Shown here: one piece after another, positions 19,076-28,077 of the stretch | Position numbering within the stretch: the stretch's first letter is position 1 | Layout of the letters: each line of letters opens with the position of its first letter | Source: Acidimicrobiia bacterium | GTDB taxonomy: Bacteria > Actinomycetota > Acidimicrobiia > Spongiisociales > JAHEDJ01 | Length of the DNA stretch: 64,000 nt | Reading direction: 5' to 3' | NCBI GenBank assembly: GCA_035471805.1 | Contig: DATIPS010000031.1 | Span: forward strand, 53,476 to 117,475 | Translations under genes and position numbers: made by a program | The notes under the pieces: generated by a model | What the model saw: the letters and a program-made list of their open reading frames with translations, nothing else | Database searches by the model: none | Told to the model about the DNA's origin: nothing

Positions 19076-19456
19076 TCAGGCTTCCACCCGCATTATGTCG
19101 AACTCGTTTCCCTCGGGATCTGCGAATGTGATCCATGAATACTCGTCCCACGTTTGAGAAGCGAGCTTGCGGCCGCCCATCGAGAGGATCCGGGATTCTG
19201 TGGCCTCGAGATCGGCGACGGCCAGGTCCAGGTGCACCCGGTTCTTGACGGTCTTGTCCTCGGGAACCTTCTGAAACCAGACCGTCACCTTGCGATCCGG
19301 AGCGTAGGCCAGGAATGCCCACTGCTCGTCCCGGTGGGTTATCTCCACGGACAACAACGATGCCCAGAAGTCTGCCAGCCCAAGACTGCGGCAATCGATG
19401 GTGACCGCGGCGAGAAGCGGTATGTCGTTGCCTTGAAACGCGGGCACGCCGCTCAA
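19076..19456 (-). CDS. VOC/glyoxalase-like domain protein
   Basis: A 126-residue single-domain VOC protein with the strands AVTIDCRSLGLADFWASLL, NRVHLDLAVADLEATE and ITFADPEGNEFDIMR, as in the Glyoxalase_6 type. Members bind small ligands or act as metal-dependent lyases or resistance proteins; the function here is unknown. The TTG at 19456 overlaps the stop of the cytochrome oxidase subunit IV gene (TTGA), making it the last gene of the cta operon. A later start near residue 12 is possible. Confidence 0.8.
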   Translation of the reverse strand: MSGVPAFQGNDIPLLAAVTIDCRSLGLADFWASLLSVEITHRDEQWAFLAYAPDRKVTVWFQKVPEDKTVKNRVHLDLAVADLEATESRILSMGGRKLASQTWDEYSWITFADPEGNEFDIMRVEA

Positions 19457-19767
19457 CCGCCGATGGCGGACAACACCCCGAAGGTGCCGAGCACCACCGT
19501 ATAGAGCATCAGCGCCCCGACGAAACCCACGGTGAAGAAGCGGCTGATGATCCCCTTCTCGTAGCGGGTATGCATGTAGAAGGCGACGACGATGACGAAC
19601 TTCAGGATCGCCAGGATGATCAGAGTCGGATAGACGACGATTTCCGAAACACCTGCTTCTTCTATGTAATAGAGGGCGACTTCGACGGCGGTGAGGACCG
19701 CCAGCAGGACTGCTATCTGTACGTACTGTTTGGGAGATGGATGCGCTTTGGTCTGTGCCCCTGCCAT
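19453..19767 (-). CDS. ctaF: Cytochrome c oxidase subunit IV
   Basis: A 104-residue protein with three transmembrane helices (about 17-36, 42-62 and 76-98) and the family pattern LAILKFVIVVAFYMHTRYE. It is the small accessory subunit of caa3-type oxidases. It sits directly after subunit III (nine bases) and overlaps the following VOC gene. Confidence 0.85.
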   Translation of the reverse strand: MAGAQTKAHPSPKQYVQIAVLLAVLTAVEVALYYIEEAGVSEIVVYPTLIILAILKFVIVVAFYMHTRYEKGIISRFFTVGFVGALMLYTVVLGTFGVLSAIGG

Positions 19768-19776
19768 TGCCGATTC

Positions 19777-20376
19777 CTACTTGATCAGGTAGACGACCGT
19801 GAAGATCACGATCCAGATTATGTCGACGAAGTGCCAGTAGAGCGCAACGTTCTCGAGATTGAGGCCGGTCGCGGTCGACAGTCGCCCCTTGCGGAACGAG
19901 ATGCCGACCAGGGTGAGCAGCATGATCACTCCCACCAGCACATGTGTGCCGTGGAACCCGGTGAGCGTGAAGAAAGCCGATGCTGCGGGGTTGGTGGAGA
20001 TCTTCATGCCTTCATCCACTACGAAGGTCGTGAACTCATAGGCTTGCCCGGCCAGGAACACCATGCCGAGCAGGGCGGTGGCGATGAGCCACGTTCTGGT
20101 GGAGCGCTGGTCATCGCGGTGGATGGCGTGGTCGGCGAGGACCATCGTCAATGAACTCATCAGCAGCACGAACGAACTGACCGACGTGAACGGGATGTCG
20201 AAGATCTCGGCCGGGTAGGGCGCCGTGTATCCGACCCGCCCCTTGAACAGCAGGTAGTTGGTGATGAGGGCCCCGAAGAACATGAACTCGCTCGACAGGA
20301 AGACCCACATGGCGAGTTTTCTGGTTTCAACGCCGGTGCTCTCGTGCACATGCTCTTCGTGAGCGACATCGCTCAT
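19777..20376 (-). CDS. ctaE: Cytochrome c oxidase subunit III
   Basis: A 199-residue protein with five transmembrane helices, the short form lacking the first two helices of the mitochondrial protein. LAMWVFLSSEFMFFGALITNY and FHGTHVLVGVIMLL are conserved subunit III segments. It supports proton pumping by subunit I. Its start overlaps the stop of ctaD (ATGA). Confidence 0.94.
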   Translation of the reverse strand: MSDVAHEEHVHESTGVETRKLAMWVFLSSEFMFFGALITNYLLFKGRVGYTAPYPAEIFDIPFTSVSSFVLLMSSLTMVLADHAIHRDDQRSTRTWLIATALLGMVFLAGQAYEFTTFVVDEGMKISTNPAASAFFTLTGFHGTHVLVGVIMLLTLVGISFRKGRLSTATGLNLENVALYWHFVDIIWIVIFTVVYLIK

Positions 20377-22343
20377 GCGTGCACCTCCTCGTGTTCCTCT
20401 TCGAGTGGTTCGAGTGACCAGCCGATCAGCGAGGAGAGCAAGAGAACGACGCCGAAGATCAAGAGAGGCAGTCCCCAGCCCCGAGTGTGATAGATGACTC
20501 CATATCCGACGGCGAGGAACGATGCGCCTGCGAAGAACGGGAAGTACGAAGGCGTCGGCAGGTGGATAGGTGCCGGCGGGTTCACGCCCTGATCGTGGAA
20601 CAGGGCGATCGTGGAATCGGCATCCGGCCTGCGCACCGGACGACCGTCCTCATCCTCGTCGTACTTGCGGTGCCACCAGTCATCGAGCGAATGCACGTCG
20701 GGGTTAACGCCGAAGTTCCACTCGGGGGTGGGGTTGGGGATACTCCATTCGATCGTGCGGGCGTCCCATGGGTCCATCCCGGCTTCGACACCTCTCCGCT
20801 TCGACTTGGTCCAGTTCAGCATGAACACGAGGATCGACGAGGCGATGATGAAGGCACCGACCGTCACCACCATGTTCCAGGTTCCGAAGTTGTACTCCGC
20901 CGGGTATTTCCAGGTCCTCCGCACCATGCCCTGCAGTCCCAACCAGTGCATCGGACCGAAGGTCAGGTTCATTCCGATGAACATGAGCCAGAAATGCAGC
21001 TTGCCGAGCTTCTCGGACATCATGCGGCCGGTGAGTTTCGGGAACCAGTAGTAGAGCCCGGCGAAGATCCCGAAGATGGCGCCTCCGAACAGCACATAGT
21101 GGAAGTGCGCAACGATGTAATAGGTGTCCGTCTGCTGCCAGTCGGCCGGAACGATCGAGTGGGTCACCCCGGACAGTCCGCCGATAACGAACAGGGCAAC
21201 GAATCCGAGTGAGAACAGCATCGGAGTGGTGAACTTGATCTTCCCCATCCACATCGTTCCCAGCCAGTTGAAGATCTTGATGCCGGTCGGCACCGCGATC
21301 GTCATCGTTGCCAGTCCGAATGCCGCCTGGGCTACCGGCGTGATACCGGAGGAGAACATGTGGTGAGCCCACACACCGAATCCGAGGAAGCCGATCGCGG
21401 CACCGGCGAAGACCACGGCCGGATAGCCGAACAGAGGCTTGCGAGAAAAGACGGGCAGGGTCTCCGAAACGATGCCCATCGCCGGGAGGATCAGGATGTA
21501 GACCTCGGGATGGCCGAACAGCCAGAAGAGATGTTGCCAGAGAACGGCATCACCCCCCTGGAACGTGTCGAAGAAGAGCGTTCCCAACTGACGGTCGAAG
21601 GTGACCATGAAGAGAGCCACGGCGATGATCGGCAAGGAGAAGAGGAGGAGGAAGGCGACGACCAGCGTCATCCAGATGAACACGGGCATGCGCAGGAGCT
21701 TCATGCCCTTGGCTCGCATGTTCAGGATCGTCGCAATGAAGTTGACGGCCGAAATCAGCGACGCCAGGCCGAGGATCTGAAGTCCGATTGCCCCGTAGTC
21801 GAGGACCGTGCCGGTCGAGAAGCGCGGTCCGGCGTTGGGCTGGTACATGAACCACCCGCCGTTGATCGTGCTGCCGAGCCAGGAAGCATCGGTGGCGCCG
21901 CCGGGGAGGTTGCCGCCCGAGGGGGGTCCGGTCGTGCCGAACAGGAACGACGAGTAGAGGAAGATTCCGCCGAAGATGAATATCCAGAAGCTGAGTGCGT
22001 TCATGCGCGGGAACGCAACGTCCCGCGCTCCGATCATCAGAGGCAACAGGTAGTTGAAGAACGCCGCGCCGACCGGCATCACGAACAGGAACACCATGGT
22101 GGTTCCATGCATCGTGAACATGGCGTTGTATTCGGCCGCATCGAGAACTGTTCCGTCGGGGCCCGCCAGCTGCAGCCTGAGAATCAGGGCCTCGAGACCT
22201 CCGAGGATGAAGAAGATGAAGGCCGAATAGCCGTACATGATTCCGATCTTCTTGTGATCGACCGTCGTGATCCAGCTCATCCACCCGGAGGTTTGCCTGG
22301 GCCGGCGGAAGATGGTCGACGCGGGAGATGCCGGGGTCGCCAT
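20373..22343 (-). CDS. ctaD: Cytochrome c oxidase subunit I, type A1
   Basis: A 656-residue membrane protein holding heme a and the heme a3-CuB centre. The ligands are visible: His in FTMHGTTM, GHPEVYILILPAMG with the cross-linked His-Tyr pair and the D-channel Glu, the His pair in WAHHMF, and the HFHYVLFGG pair of heme histidines. This residue set marks a proton-pumping A1 oxidase. The C-terminal 100 residues extend beyond the 12-helix core and add two helices (PFFAGASFLAVGYGVIYH, LLIFGVVLLLSSLIGW), as in many actinobacterial and Bacillus caa3 enzymes. Its start overlaps the ctaC stop (TGATG). Confidence 0.96.
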   Translation of the reverse strand: MATPASPASTIFRRPRQTSGWMSWITTVDHKKIGIMYGYSAFIFFILGGLEALILRLQLAGPDGTVLDAAEYNAMFTMHGTTMVFLFVMPVGAAFFNYLLPLMIGARDVAFPRMNALSFWIFIFGGIFLYSSFLFGTTGPPSGGNLPGGATDASWLGSTINGGWFMYQPNAGPRFSTGTVLDYGAIGLQILGLASLISAVNFIATILNMRAKGMKLLRMPVFIWMTLVVAFLLLFSLPIIAVALFMVTFDRQLGTLFFDTFQGGDAVLWQHLFWLFGHPEVYILILPAMGIVSETLPVFSRKPLFGYPAVVFAGAAIGFLGFGVWAHHMFSSGITPVAQAAFGLATMTIAVPTGIKIFNWLGTMWMGKIKFTTPMLFSLGFVALFVIGGLSGVTHSIVPADWQQTDTYYIVAHFHYVLFGGAIFGIFAGLYYWFPKLTGRMMSEKLGKLHFWLMFIGMNLTFGPMHWLGLQGMVRRTWKYPAEYNFGTWNMVVTVGAFIIASSILVFMLNWTKSKRRGVEAGMDPWDARTIEWSIPNPTPEWNFGVNPDVHSLDDWWHRKYDEDEDGRPVRRPDADSTIALFHDQGVNPPAPIHLPTPSYFPFFAGASFLAVGYGVIYHTRGWGLPLLIFGVVLLLSSLIGWSLEPLEEEHEEVHA

Positions 22344-23389
22344 CAGTTCTCCTTCGTCGGATCGAGGCTCTGCAGAAACGCCACCAGCTCATCGATTTCA
22401 TCGGCAGTCAGGTTCAGGTTCGGCATGAAAGAGCCGGGCTTGATGGTTGGGGGGTCGGCCAGCCAATCGGCGAGTTCCTCTTCCGTTCGCTCGAGTGAGG
22501 CGCCCGCGAAGACATTTCGGTAGGGATCGGCGAAGTGAGTGAGGTTTGGCCCGATCGGGTTGTCGAGCTGGTTCACGCCGTCGATCACGTGACAGGTGCT
22601 GCAGATCCCCTTGAACTGATCCAAACCCGCTTCTGCCAGACGTTCCTCCGGGTTCCTCCCTGCGTCGGGGAGTTCGGCGGGCTGCTGCATTCTGGCAACC
22701 CAGGCGTCGTAGTCCTCGACGTCGACGGCGCGCACCCGGGCCCGCATGAGGGCATGGGACAACCCGCAGAACTCTCCGCATTGTCCCCAGTACTCGCCGG
22801 GTTGATCGGCCTCCAGCGTCAAGACGGTCTGCTGGCCGGGCACGAGGTAGCGCTTGCCGTTCAGTTTCGGAATCCAGAAGTTGTGAAGTACGTCCTCGGA
22901 GGTCATGTTGAGGCAGATCTCTTCGCCGGCCGGAATCACCATGACGTTGGCCGTCGTTATGCCTTCCACGGGATACCGGTATTCGAACCACCACTGATGG
23001 CCGATGACGTCAACCTCCATGGCGTCGTCGGAACACTCGGTGAGGTCGAAGATCGTCTGCACGGTCGGCACTGCGAGTCCGGCCAGCAGCATGATCGGAA
23101 TGGCGGTCCAGACCACCTCGAGCACCGCGTTGCCGTGGATTTGCCTCGGCTCTGCCTGGCCGTGATCGCGGTAGCGGATGATGGCGAAGAGCATGCCGCC
23201 CAGGACGATGGCGAGGATGATGCCGGCGATCAGGAAGACCGGGTTGGAGAGCTCATCGATCTGCCGGGCGGCCGGCCCCTGCGGGTCCAGCGCATCGAGA
23301 GGTGAGTCGGCAATGCAAGAAGTCAGGCCGAGAATGAGACTCGCAGAGAGAGCGAGCTTCAGCCACATTCGTGGTGCCCCAGACGACAC
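22343..23389 (-). CDS. ctaC: Cytochrome c oxidase subunit II with fused cytochrome c (caa3 type)
   Basis: A 348-residue lipoprotein. The signal ends in the lipobox LGLTSC. Two transmembrane helices follow, then the CuA domain with the ligand cluster CGEFCGLSHALM. The last 100 residues form a c-type cytochrome with CSTCH and a distal Met in SFMPNL, so it accepts electrons through its own heme. The start is GTG 23389 (GGGGAGG upstream) or ATG 23368; both leave the signal peptide complete. It heads the ctaC-D-E-F-VOC operon. Confidence 0.94.
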   Translation of the reverse strand: MSSGAPRMWLKLALSASLILGLTSCIADSPLDALDPQGPAARQIDELSNPVFLIAGIILAIVLGGMLFAIIRYRDHGQAEPRQIHGNAVLEVVWTAIPIMLLAGLAVPTVQTIFDLTECSDDAMEVDVIGHQWWFEYRYPVEGITTANVMVIPAGEEICLNMTSEDVLHNFWIPKLNGKRYLVPGQQTVLTLEADQPGEYWGQCGEFCGLSHALMRARVRAVDVEDYDAWVARMQQPAELPDAGRNPEERLAEAGLDQFKGICSTCHVIDGVNQLDNPIGPNLTHFADPYRNVFAGASLERTEEELADWLADPPTIKPGSFMPNLNLTADEIDELVAFLQSLDPTKEN

Positions 23390-23436
23390 GGTGCGTAGTC
23401 CTCCCCGCGGATTCTGCCGGTACTTACGGTCGGGAC

Positions 23437-23466
23437 ACTCTAGACGTTGGGACTCACTAACCGCAA
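23437..23466 (-). promoter_or_regulatory. Candidate sigma-70 promoter of the cta operon
   Basis: On the minus strand, TTGCGG (23461-23466) and TAGAGT (23437-23442) are 18 bases apart. This places the transcript start about 40-45 bases before the ctaC GTG. Confidence 0.45.
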
Positions 23467-23681
23467 GGTAAGGACTTTCGCCTCTAGCGGAGAACGGATG
23501 TTCCGCAAATGGTTTGTACTCGATTGGCGGTCGGTCCAGGGCGAACCACGATCCGGGTCGACCCGGTGCGGTTCCTCGCCCTGATCGGGTGTCCCGTAGC
23601 AGGGCCTCCAGCCCTCAGCCGGCGTACTTCCGTGTAACCCCCATTTCGACCACATGCTCTTCCAAGTAAGCTCGGTGCTTC

Positions 23682-24587
23682 ATGGATTCCCCGTCTGTCT
23701 CGTTTACCGACCCCGACGCGCACCGTTCCGGCTGGCGCGACATAATCGGCGCGTACATTGGTCTGACCAAGCCTCGCATCATCGAGTTGCTGCTCATCAC
23801 CACCGTTCCGGCAATGGTGCTGGCGGCGCGGGGGTGGCCCGGGACGTGGCTGGTCTTCGCCACGCTGATCGGCGGGACCCTTTCGGCCGGTGGGGCCAAC
23901 ACCCTCAACAACTACATCGATCGCGACATCGATCGGCAGATGAAGAGGACCTCGCGGCGGCCGCTGCCCCGGCATCGGGTCGATCCGCATAGCGCCTTGT
24001 GGTTCGGGATCGTTCTCGGAGTCGCCGGGTTCTTCGTGCTGTGGGCGACCTCGAATCTGCTGGCAGCCTCGATCTCCACCGCCGCTCTGTTGTTCTACGT
24101 GTTCGTCTACTCGCTCACTCTCAAGCGCATGACTCCGCAGAACATCGTCATCGGCGGGGCGGCGGGGGCTGCACCGGTGCTGGTCGGATGGGCCGCCGTG
24201 ACCGGCACGCTCGACCTGTCGGCCTGGATCTTGTTTGCGATCGTCTTTTATTGGACCCCGCCTCACTTCTGGGCGCTGGCGCTCAGATACCGGGACGATT
24301 ACGCAGCCGTGGAGGTACCGATGCTTCCCGTGATCGTCGGACCGCGCAAGACTGCGCAGCAGATCATTGCCTATTCCGCAGTGCTGGTCTTCGTGACCTT
24401 CTGGTTGGTCCCGGTGGCGGAGCTGGGTTGGATCTACACCGCCTCCGCCGGGGTACTGGGCGCCTGGATGCTGTTCGATTCGGTCCGTTTGCTGCAGAAG
24501 CCGGAAACCGCGATGAACCTGTTCCGGACGTCGACGATCTACCTGTCGCTGTTGTTTGCCGCCGTTTGGATAGACGTCGTCGTCTGA
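23682..24587 (+). CDS. ctaB: Protoheme IX farnesyltransferase (heme O synthase)
   Basis: A 301-residue membrane enzyme that farnesylates heme b to heme o, the precursor of heme a for the oxidase. The prenyl-diphosphate motif NTLNNYIDRDIDRQMKRTSRRPLP (first part NxxxDxxxD) is near residue 70-90, and the second, HFWALALRYRDDY, is near 205. There are about nine helices. It reads divergently from ctaC. TAAGCT lies nine bases before the ATG, so the mRNA is probably nearly leaderless. Confidence 0.95.
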   Translation: MDSPSVSFTDPDAHRSGWRDIIGAYIGLTKPRIIELLLITTVPAMVLAARGWPGTWLVFATLIGGTLSAGGANTLNNYIDRDIDRQMKRTSRRPLPRHRVDPHSALWFGIVLGVAGFFVLWATSNLLAASISTAALLFYVFVYSLTLKRMTPQNIVIGGAAGAAPVLVGWAAVTGTLDLSAWILFAIVFYWTPPHFWALALRYRDDYAAVEVPMLPVIVGPRKTAQQIIAYSAVLVFVTFWLVPVAELGWIYTASAGVLGAWMLFDSVRLLQKPETAMNLFRTSTIYLSLLFAAVWIDVVV

Positions 24588-24874
24588 GTTCGAGCGACGG
24601 ACGCTGGGCGCTGTAGGTTGCGGGGTCGGCGTCTCTCGCGGCCACCGCGCCTCGCCGTCTACGTCCTTGCCGGCTTCGCGCCTGGACCGAAACCTTCGAC
24701 CAGAAACCAACCCGCCGGGAAGAGCTCATTCGCGACTGCCGGCAGCTGGAGAACCATTGCCGGCTCGAATCCCCGGGTCGGGAACGGCCGGCAAGTTGGC
24801 CGCTTTCAACGAAGCAACGGCGAGGAGAATCCAGATTGCGATGAGAGCAGGTGGTTCCGGGTGCCGGAGGGCGC

Positions 24875-25276
24875 CTAGTTCCCTGAGACTCCTGTGCGCA
24901 GCCTCTTGATACCGGCGCCGAAGAGAACCATCCCGAGCCAGATCGAGATCAGTGCCAGAACGACGTGAACGAGCTTGAACGCAACGCCTTCTTCACCGGA
25001 CAGGGTGGACACCGAGGAACGGATCCAGATCACGACCGTGAGCACGGCGAAGCCGATCAACGCATTGGCCATCCACCTCGAATACGGGCGGCCCCTGAAC
25101 AGGGAGGCGGCAACCGCCGCCAGAGCCACTCCGAACAGAAGTGATCCTCCGACGCGAATCCACGTCCACGGCTCTGCGGCCTCATCCCCGGAGAGAAGAC
25201 CGATGCGGTTGCCCCAGGTGACGAAAGTCCATACTGCTGCCGCCGCCGTCCACCAGGCGACTCGGCGCTCCGTCAC
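24875..25276 (-). CDS. Four-helix membrane protein, third gene of an ABC-2 operon
   Basis: A 133-residue protein with four hydrophobic helices (about 6-22, 38-58, 70-88 and 108-125) and the loop NRIGLLSGDEAAEPW. I do not recognise a family. The GTG at 25276 overlaps the permease stop (GTGA), so it is translationally coupled to the transporter and may be an accessory subunit. The 287 bases after it (24588-24874) hold no gene that I can support. Confidence 0.65.
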   Translation of the reverse strand: MTERRVAWWTAAAAVWTFVTWGNRIGLLSGDEAAEPWTWIRVGGSLLFGVALAAVAASLFRGRPYSRWMANALIGFAVLTVVIWIRSSVSTLSGEEGVAFKLVHVVLALISIWLGMVLFGAGIKRLRTGVSGN

Positions 25277-25995
25277 TTCTCTTCCCAGCTGAATAGGCGA
25301 ACTGCCAACATCGGTGCTGCAACTGCCCAGAACATGAGCACCCACAGGCCGTGACCGACCGAATCGGAGAAACCCGTGGCCCATCGAAATGCCTCCGACA
25401 ATCCGGCTGCGGGCAGGATGTCGGCCACTGCCGCCAGCGGGCGGGGGAGGTTTTCGACTGCGAACATCACGCCGCCGAGCCCGAAGAAAGCCACGAACAA
25501 GCCGTTCACAACGGCCAGCGTCGCTTCCGCGCGCAGGGTTCCAGACAGCAGGAAGGCAACTCCGCCAAAGGCACAGGTTCCGAGCACGACGGCGAGCGTC
25601 AGCGCCCACCAACTGACGGACGGCCGGTAGTCGAGGATGAGCCGCGCCGCACCCAGGATTATCGAGAGCTGGAGAATCTCCAGGAACAGAGTGGCGGCCA
25701 TCTTCCCGGCGAACAGGACCCAGCGGGGGAGAGGGGTGGCACCCAAACGCTTGAGCACCATGTATTTGCGCTCGAAGCCGGTAGCTATCGCCAGGGCCAC
25801 CAGAGCCGAGGACATCACCGAAAGCGTGAGGAGACCGGGAACCAGGAACCCGAGTTCGATCTCGAACAGGTTCGTAGCCCCGAAGAACAACAGGAGAGAA
25901 ACCGGGACGATCAGCGTCAGCAACACGGCTTCGCCGCGCCGCAACGTGAGCCGCAGCTCCATTCTTCCCTGCTCGAAGAGCATTCGGCCGATCAT
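25273..25995 (-). CDS. ABC-2 type transporter permease
   Basis: A 240-residue protein with six helices. The second half shows the ABC-2 exporter pattern (LPRPLAAVADILPAAGLSEAFRWATG). Together with the ATPase upstream it forms an export system; ABC-2 exporters next to ctaB or ctaA are often linked to heme/cytochrome assembly or drug export, which is only suggestive here. Both ends overlap neighbouring genes by four bases. Confidence 0.85.
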   Translation of the reverse strand: MIGRMLFEQGRMELRLTLRRGEAVLLTLIVPVSLLLFFGATNLFEIELGFLVPGLLTLSVMSSALVALAIATGFERKYMVLKRLGATPLPRWVLFAGKMAATLFLEILQLSIILGAARLILDYRPSVSWWALTLAVVLGTCAFGGVAFLLSGTLRAEATLAVVNGLFVAFFGLGGVMFAVENLPRPLAAVADILPAAGLSEAFRWATGFSDSVGHGLWVLMFWAVAAPMLAVRLFSWEEK

Positions 25996-26900
25996 CGGTT
26001 GTTCTCCTCGGTCAGCGCGAGGAACACTTCCTCGAGTCCACCGGCTCCAACCCGCAACTCGGTGATCATGGCGTCATGGCCGGCAAGCCACGCAGTCACC
26101 TGAGCCACGAGAACCGGCGTCGGTGCGTCGGTGGTCACGACGTAGAAACCGGTGCGTACCTCGCGGACGTCTATGCCGATCTGTTGGGTCAGCTCCTGGA
26201 CGGGGAGGTTCGGGTAGGAGACGAACGACACGTCGCCACGGGCATGGATCAGTTCCGCCGGCGACCCCTCGGCCACCATCTTGCCGTGATTGACTATCCC
26301 AACTCTGTCGGCCAGCCGTTCGGCTTCGTCCATGAAGTGGGTGGTCAGCAGAATCGTCGAGCCGTCCGCCTGGAGGCGCTCGATGATCTCCCAGGTGGTG
26401 CGCCGTGCGACCGGGTCCATGCCGGCGGTCGGCTCATCGAGGAAGACGAGTTCGGGCGAGTGGACCAGGGCCATCGCCAGCGACAGCCGTTGCTTCTCGC
26501 CACCCGACAACCGCCTGTGCAGTGTTGTCGCCTGCTCGGTCAGTCCCACGAGTTCGAGAAGCTCGTCGGTATCCCGGGCACCCGGGTAGTAGGCCGTGAA
26601 TAGAGTCAGAACCTCACGGGCTTTGGCTCCTTGATAGACCCCGCCTTCCTGCAGCATCACGCCGATCCGGCGTTGCAGCCGGGTGCGATCTGAGATCGGA
26701 TCCAGTCCGAGGACTTCCACCGTGCCGGAATCTGCGCTGCGCAGCCCCTCGAGGATCTCGACGGTGGTGGTCTTGCCCGCTCCATTCGGGCCGAGCAGCG
26801 CGTAGGTCTCGCCGACGGCGACGTCGAGGCTGAGGCCGTCGACGGCGGTGAACGCTCCGTAGCGCTTGGTCAGATTGTCGAGGTGGATGGAACCGGGCAC
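25992..26900 (-). CDS. ABC transporter ATP-binding protein
   Basis: A 302-residue ATPase with Walker A GPNGAGKTT near 37-45, Q-loop (MLQEGGVY), signature LSGGEKQR, Walker B LVFLDEP, and switch His in TTHFMDE. The C-terminal 90 residues are the accessory domain of DrrA/YhaQ-type exporters. The GTG at 26900 is chosen because TAGCAT (minus, 26909-26914) lies eight bases upstream and the family match begins five residues later. A GTG at 26957 would add a 19-residue unlike tail. Confidence 0.88.
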   Translation of the reverse strand: MPGSIHLDNLTKRYGAFTAVDGLSLDVAVGETYALLGPNGAGKTTTVEILEGLRSADSGTVEVLGLDPISDRTRLQRRIGVMLQEGGVYQGAKAREVLTLFTAYYPGARDTDELLELVGLTEQATTLHRRLSGGEKQRLSLAMALVHSPELVFLDEPTAGMDPVARRTTWEIIERLQADGSTILLTTHFMDEAERLADRVGIVNHGKMVAEGSPAELIHARGDVSFVSYPNLPVQELTQQIGIDVREVRTGFYVVTTDAPTPVLVAQVTAWLAGHDAMITELRVGAGGLEEVFLALTEENNR

Positions 26901-27002
26901 AGCGGACGATGCTAACTGAGCTCCGCGCGCAGAAATGCGACGCGGGGCCGCGGACACGGCTGCCGGACTGATTCGGGCGTTCCAACTAGCGCAGGGCTCT
27001 CA

Positions 27003-27008
27003 TAAAAT
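27003..27008 (+). promoter_or_regulatory. -10 element of the 27 kb hydrolase gene (leaderless)
   Basis: TAAAAT, close to the -10 consensus, lies six bases before the ATG at 27015; no ribosome site intervenes. Confidence 0.45.
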
Positions 27009-27014
27009 GTCCCG

Positions 27015-27863
27015 ATGCTCAAACGTGTACTCCTCCCCGCCCTGCTCGTGATGGGGGTGGCGAGGCTCATGCCCGAGGTGCTCAAGCGCACGCTCGCCCC
27101 TCCGCAACGGGAGCAGCCGCATACGCCGGCCGATCTCGGCCTCCCCGAGGAGGAAGTCGAGTTGGTGAGCAGGAACGGGACCCGCCTCAAGGGCTGGTTC
27201 CTGCCGGTTGCCGGCAGGTCGCCCGCAGTGATCGTTCTCCACGGATGGGGTGCCAATGCTTCTCTGATGTTGCCGCTTGCACCACATCTCCACCGTGCCG
27301 GTTTCCATGCTTTGTTCCTGGATGCTCGCAATCACGGTCGGAGCGAGCACGACGATTTCGTTTCGATGCCGAGATTCGCCGAGGATCTCGACGTGGCGAT
27401 CGAATGGCTGCGTGAGAGGAAGGACGTGTCGTCCATCGGTGTGATCGGCCATTCCGTGGGAGCCGGCGCCGCCATCCTTGCGGCGTCGCGGACCGACCAG
27501 ATAAACGCAGTGGTTTCCGTCTCGGCATTTGCGCATCCCGGGGAGGCCATGGCCGAAGGTCCCCCCTTCAGCTTCCTACCCGGTCCGATGCAGCGAAGCC
27601 TGTTTCGCACCATGGAGAGAACGATCGGGTTCCGATTCGACGACATCGCCCCGCGCGAGCGGGTGGCTCTCGTCGATGCACCGGTAATGCTCGTGCACGG
27701 AGGGGCAGACACCACCGTTACCCCCCGGCACTTCGAGGAATTGGCCCGCCGTGTCCCCGACGCGGAGACCCTCTTCGTCGAGGATGCCGCACATGCCTCG
27801 TTGGACGCATTCGAGCCTCACATGCATCGGATCCTGGGGTTCCTCGCCGAACACCTCAGGTAG
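27015..27863 (+). CDS. Alpha/beta hydrolase (serine aminopeptidase-like)
   Basis: A 282-residue protein. It has an N-terminal hydrophobic segment (LLPALLVMGVARLM) that could be a membrane anchor, then a hydrolase core: LHGWGANASL, nucleophile Ser in GHSVGAGAA, Asp in HGGADTTVTP and His in AAHASLDAF. The pattern matches BAAT/FrsA-like or YtxM-like esterases. The substrate is unknown. It precedes the aromatic-pathway leader by 90 bases but is probably a separate unit. Confidence 0.85.
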   Translation: MLKRVLLPALLVMGVARLMPEVLKRTLAPPQREQPHTPADLGLPEEEVELVSRNGTRLKGWFLPVAGRSPAVIVLHGWGANASLMLPLAPHLHRAGFHALFLDARNHGRSEHDDFVSMPRFAEDLDVAIEWLRERKDVSSIGVIGHSVGAGAAILAASRTDQINAVVSVSAFAHPGEAMAEGPPFSFLPGPMQRSLFRTMERTIGFRFDDIAPRERVALVDAPVMLVHGGADTTVTPRHFEELARRVPDAETLFVEDAAHASLDAFEPHMHRILGFLAEHLR

Positions 27864-27915
27864 ATTCTCGAGTGGGTTCCAGGTCTGGTGCAGGACACCG
27901 GAAACCCGGCGCCCC

Positions 27916-27944
27916 TTTACATGTCGGTCGATCTCCGATACTGT
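27916..27944 (+). promoter_or_regulatory. Promoter of the aromatic-pathway leader
   Basis: TTTACA (27916-27921) and TACTGT (27939-27944) are separated by 17 bases. The -10 box ends nine bases before the leader-peptide ATG at 27954, so the transcript should begin at or within a few bases of that ATG. Confidence 0.5.
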
Positions 27945-27953
27945 TCCCGGCAC

Positions 27954-28028
27954 ATGACTTCTCGAGTCTTCTTTGCGTACTTCGGTTTTACCGGGCGGAG
28001 CGTCCGGGCCGAAGGTGCGCGCATCTAG
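27954..28028 (+). CDS. Phe/Tyr-rich leader peptide of an attenuator
   Basis: A 24-residue open frame, ATG 27954 to TAG 28026-28028, reading MTSRVFFAYFGFTGRSVRA and five more residues. Residues 6-12 are FFAYFGF: four Phe codons and one Tyr codon in seven, far above chance. It is followed by a terminator hairpin and by the DAHP synthase-like/chorismate mutase gene. In classical attenuation, ribosome stalling at these codons when Phe-tRNA (or Tyr-tRNA) is scarce would prevent termination. There is no Shine-Dalgarno site; translation is likely leaderless. Confidence 0.7.
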   Translation: MTSRVFFAYFGFTGRSVRAEGARI

Positions 28029-28077
28029 CAAGACCGCAACACCGACATCAGGCCCGGAGCTCAACGGCTCCGGGTTT
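28003..28077 (+). promoter_or_regulatory. Attenuator: antiterminator and terminator of the aromatic leader
   Basis: The terminator is CCCGGAGC (28053-28060), loop TCAACG, GCTCCGGG (28067-28074), then TTTCTC. Its left arm overlaps GGCCCGGA (28051-28058), which is the exact complement of TCCGGGCC (28003-28010) inside the leader peptide. The two pairings are mutually exclusive. A third pairing, TTCGG (27981-27985) with CCGAA (28009-28013), could shield the antiterminator strand. Confidence 0.68.

Noticed and set aside
20487..22523. Long plus-strand open frames opposite ctaD and ctaE
   Set aside because: They mirror strongly supported oxidase genes, have Arg/Glu/Gly-rich composition without domains, and are typical antisense frames of GC-rich DNA.
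24748..24792. T-loop-like sequence GGCTCGAATCCCC in the spacer after ctaB
   Set aside because: No matching acceptor, D or anticodon arm can be drawn around it; a chance match in GC-rich DNA.
24588..24874. Hydrophobic minus-strand fragment LIAIWILLAVASLKAANL after the ABC operon
   Set aside because: There is no start codon or ribosome site in frame, and it is too short to call a gene; possibly a remnant.
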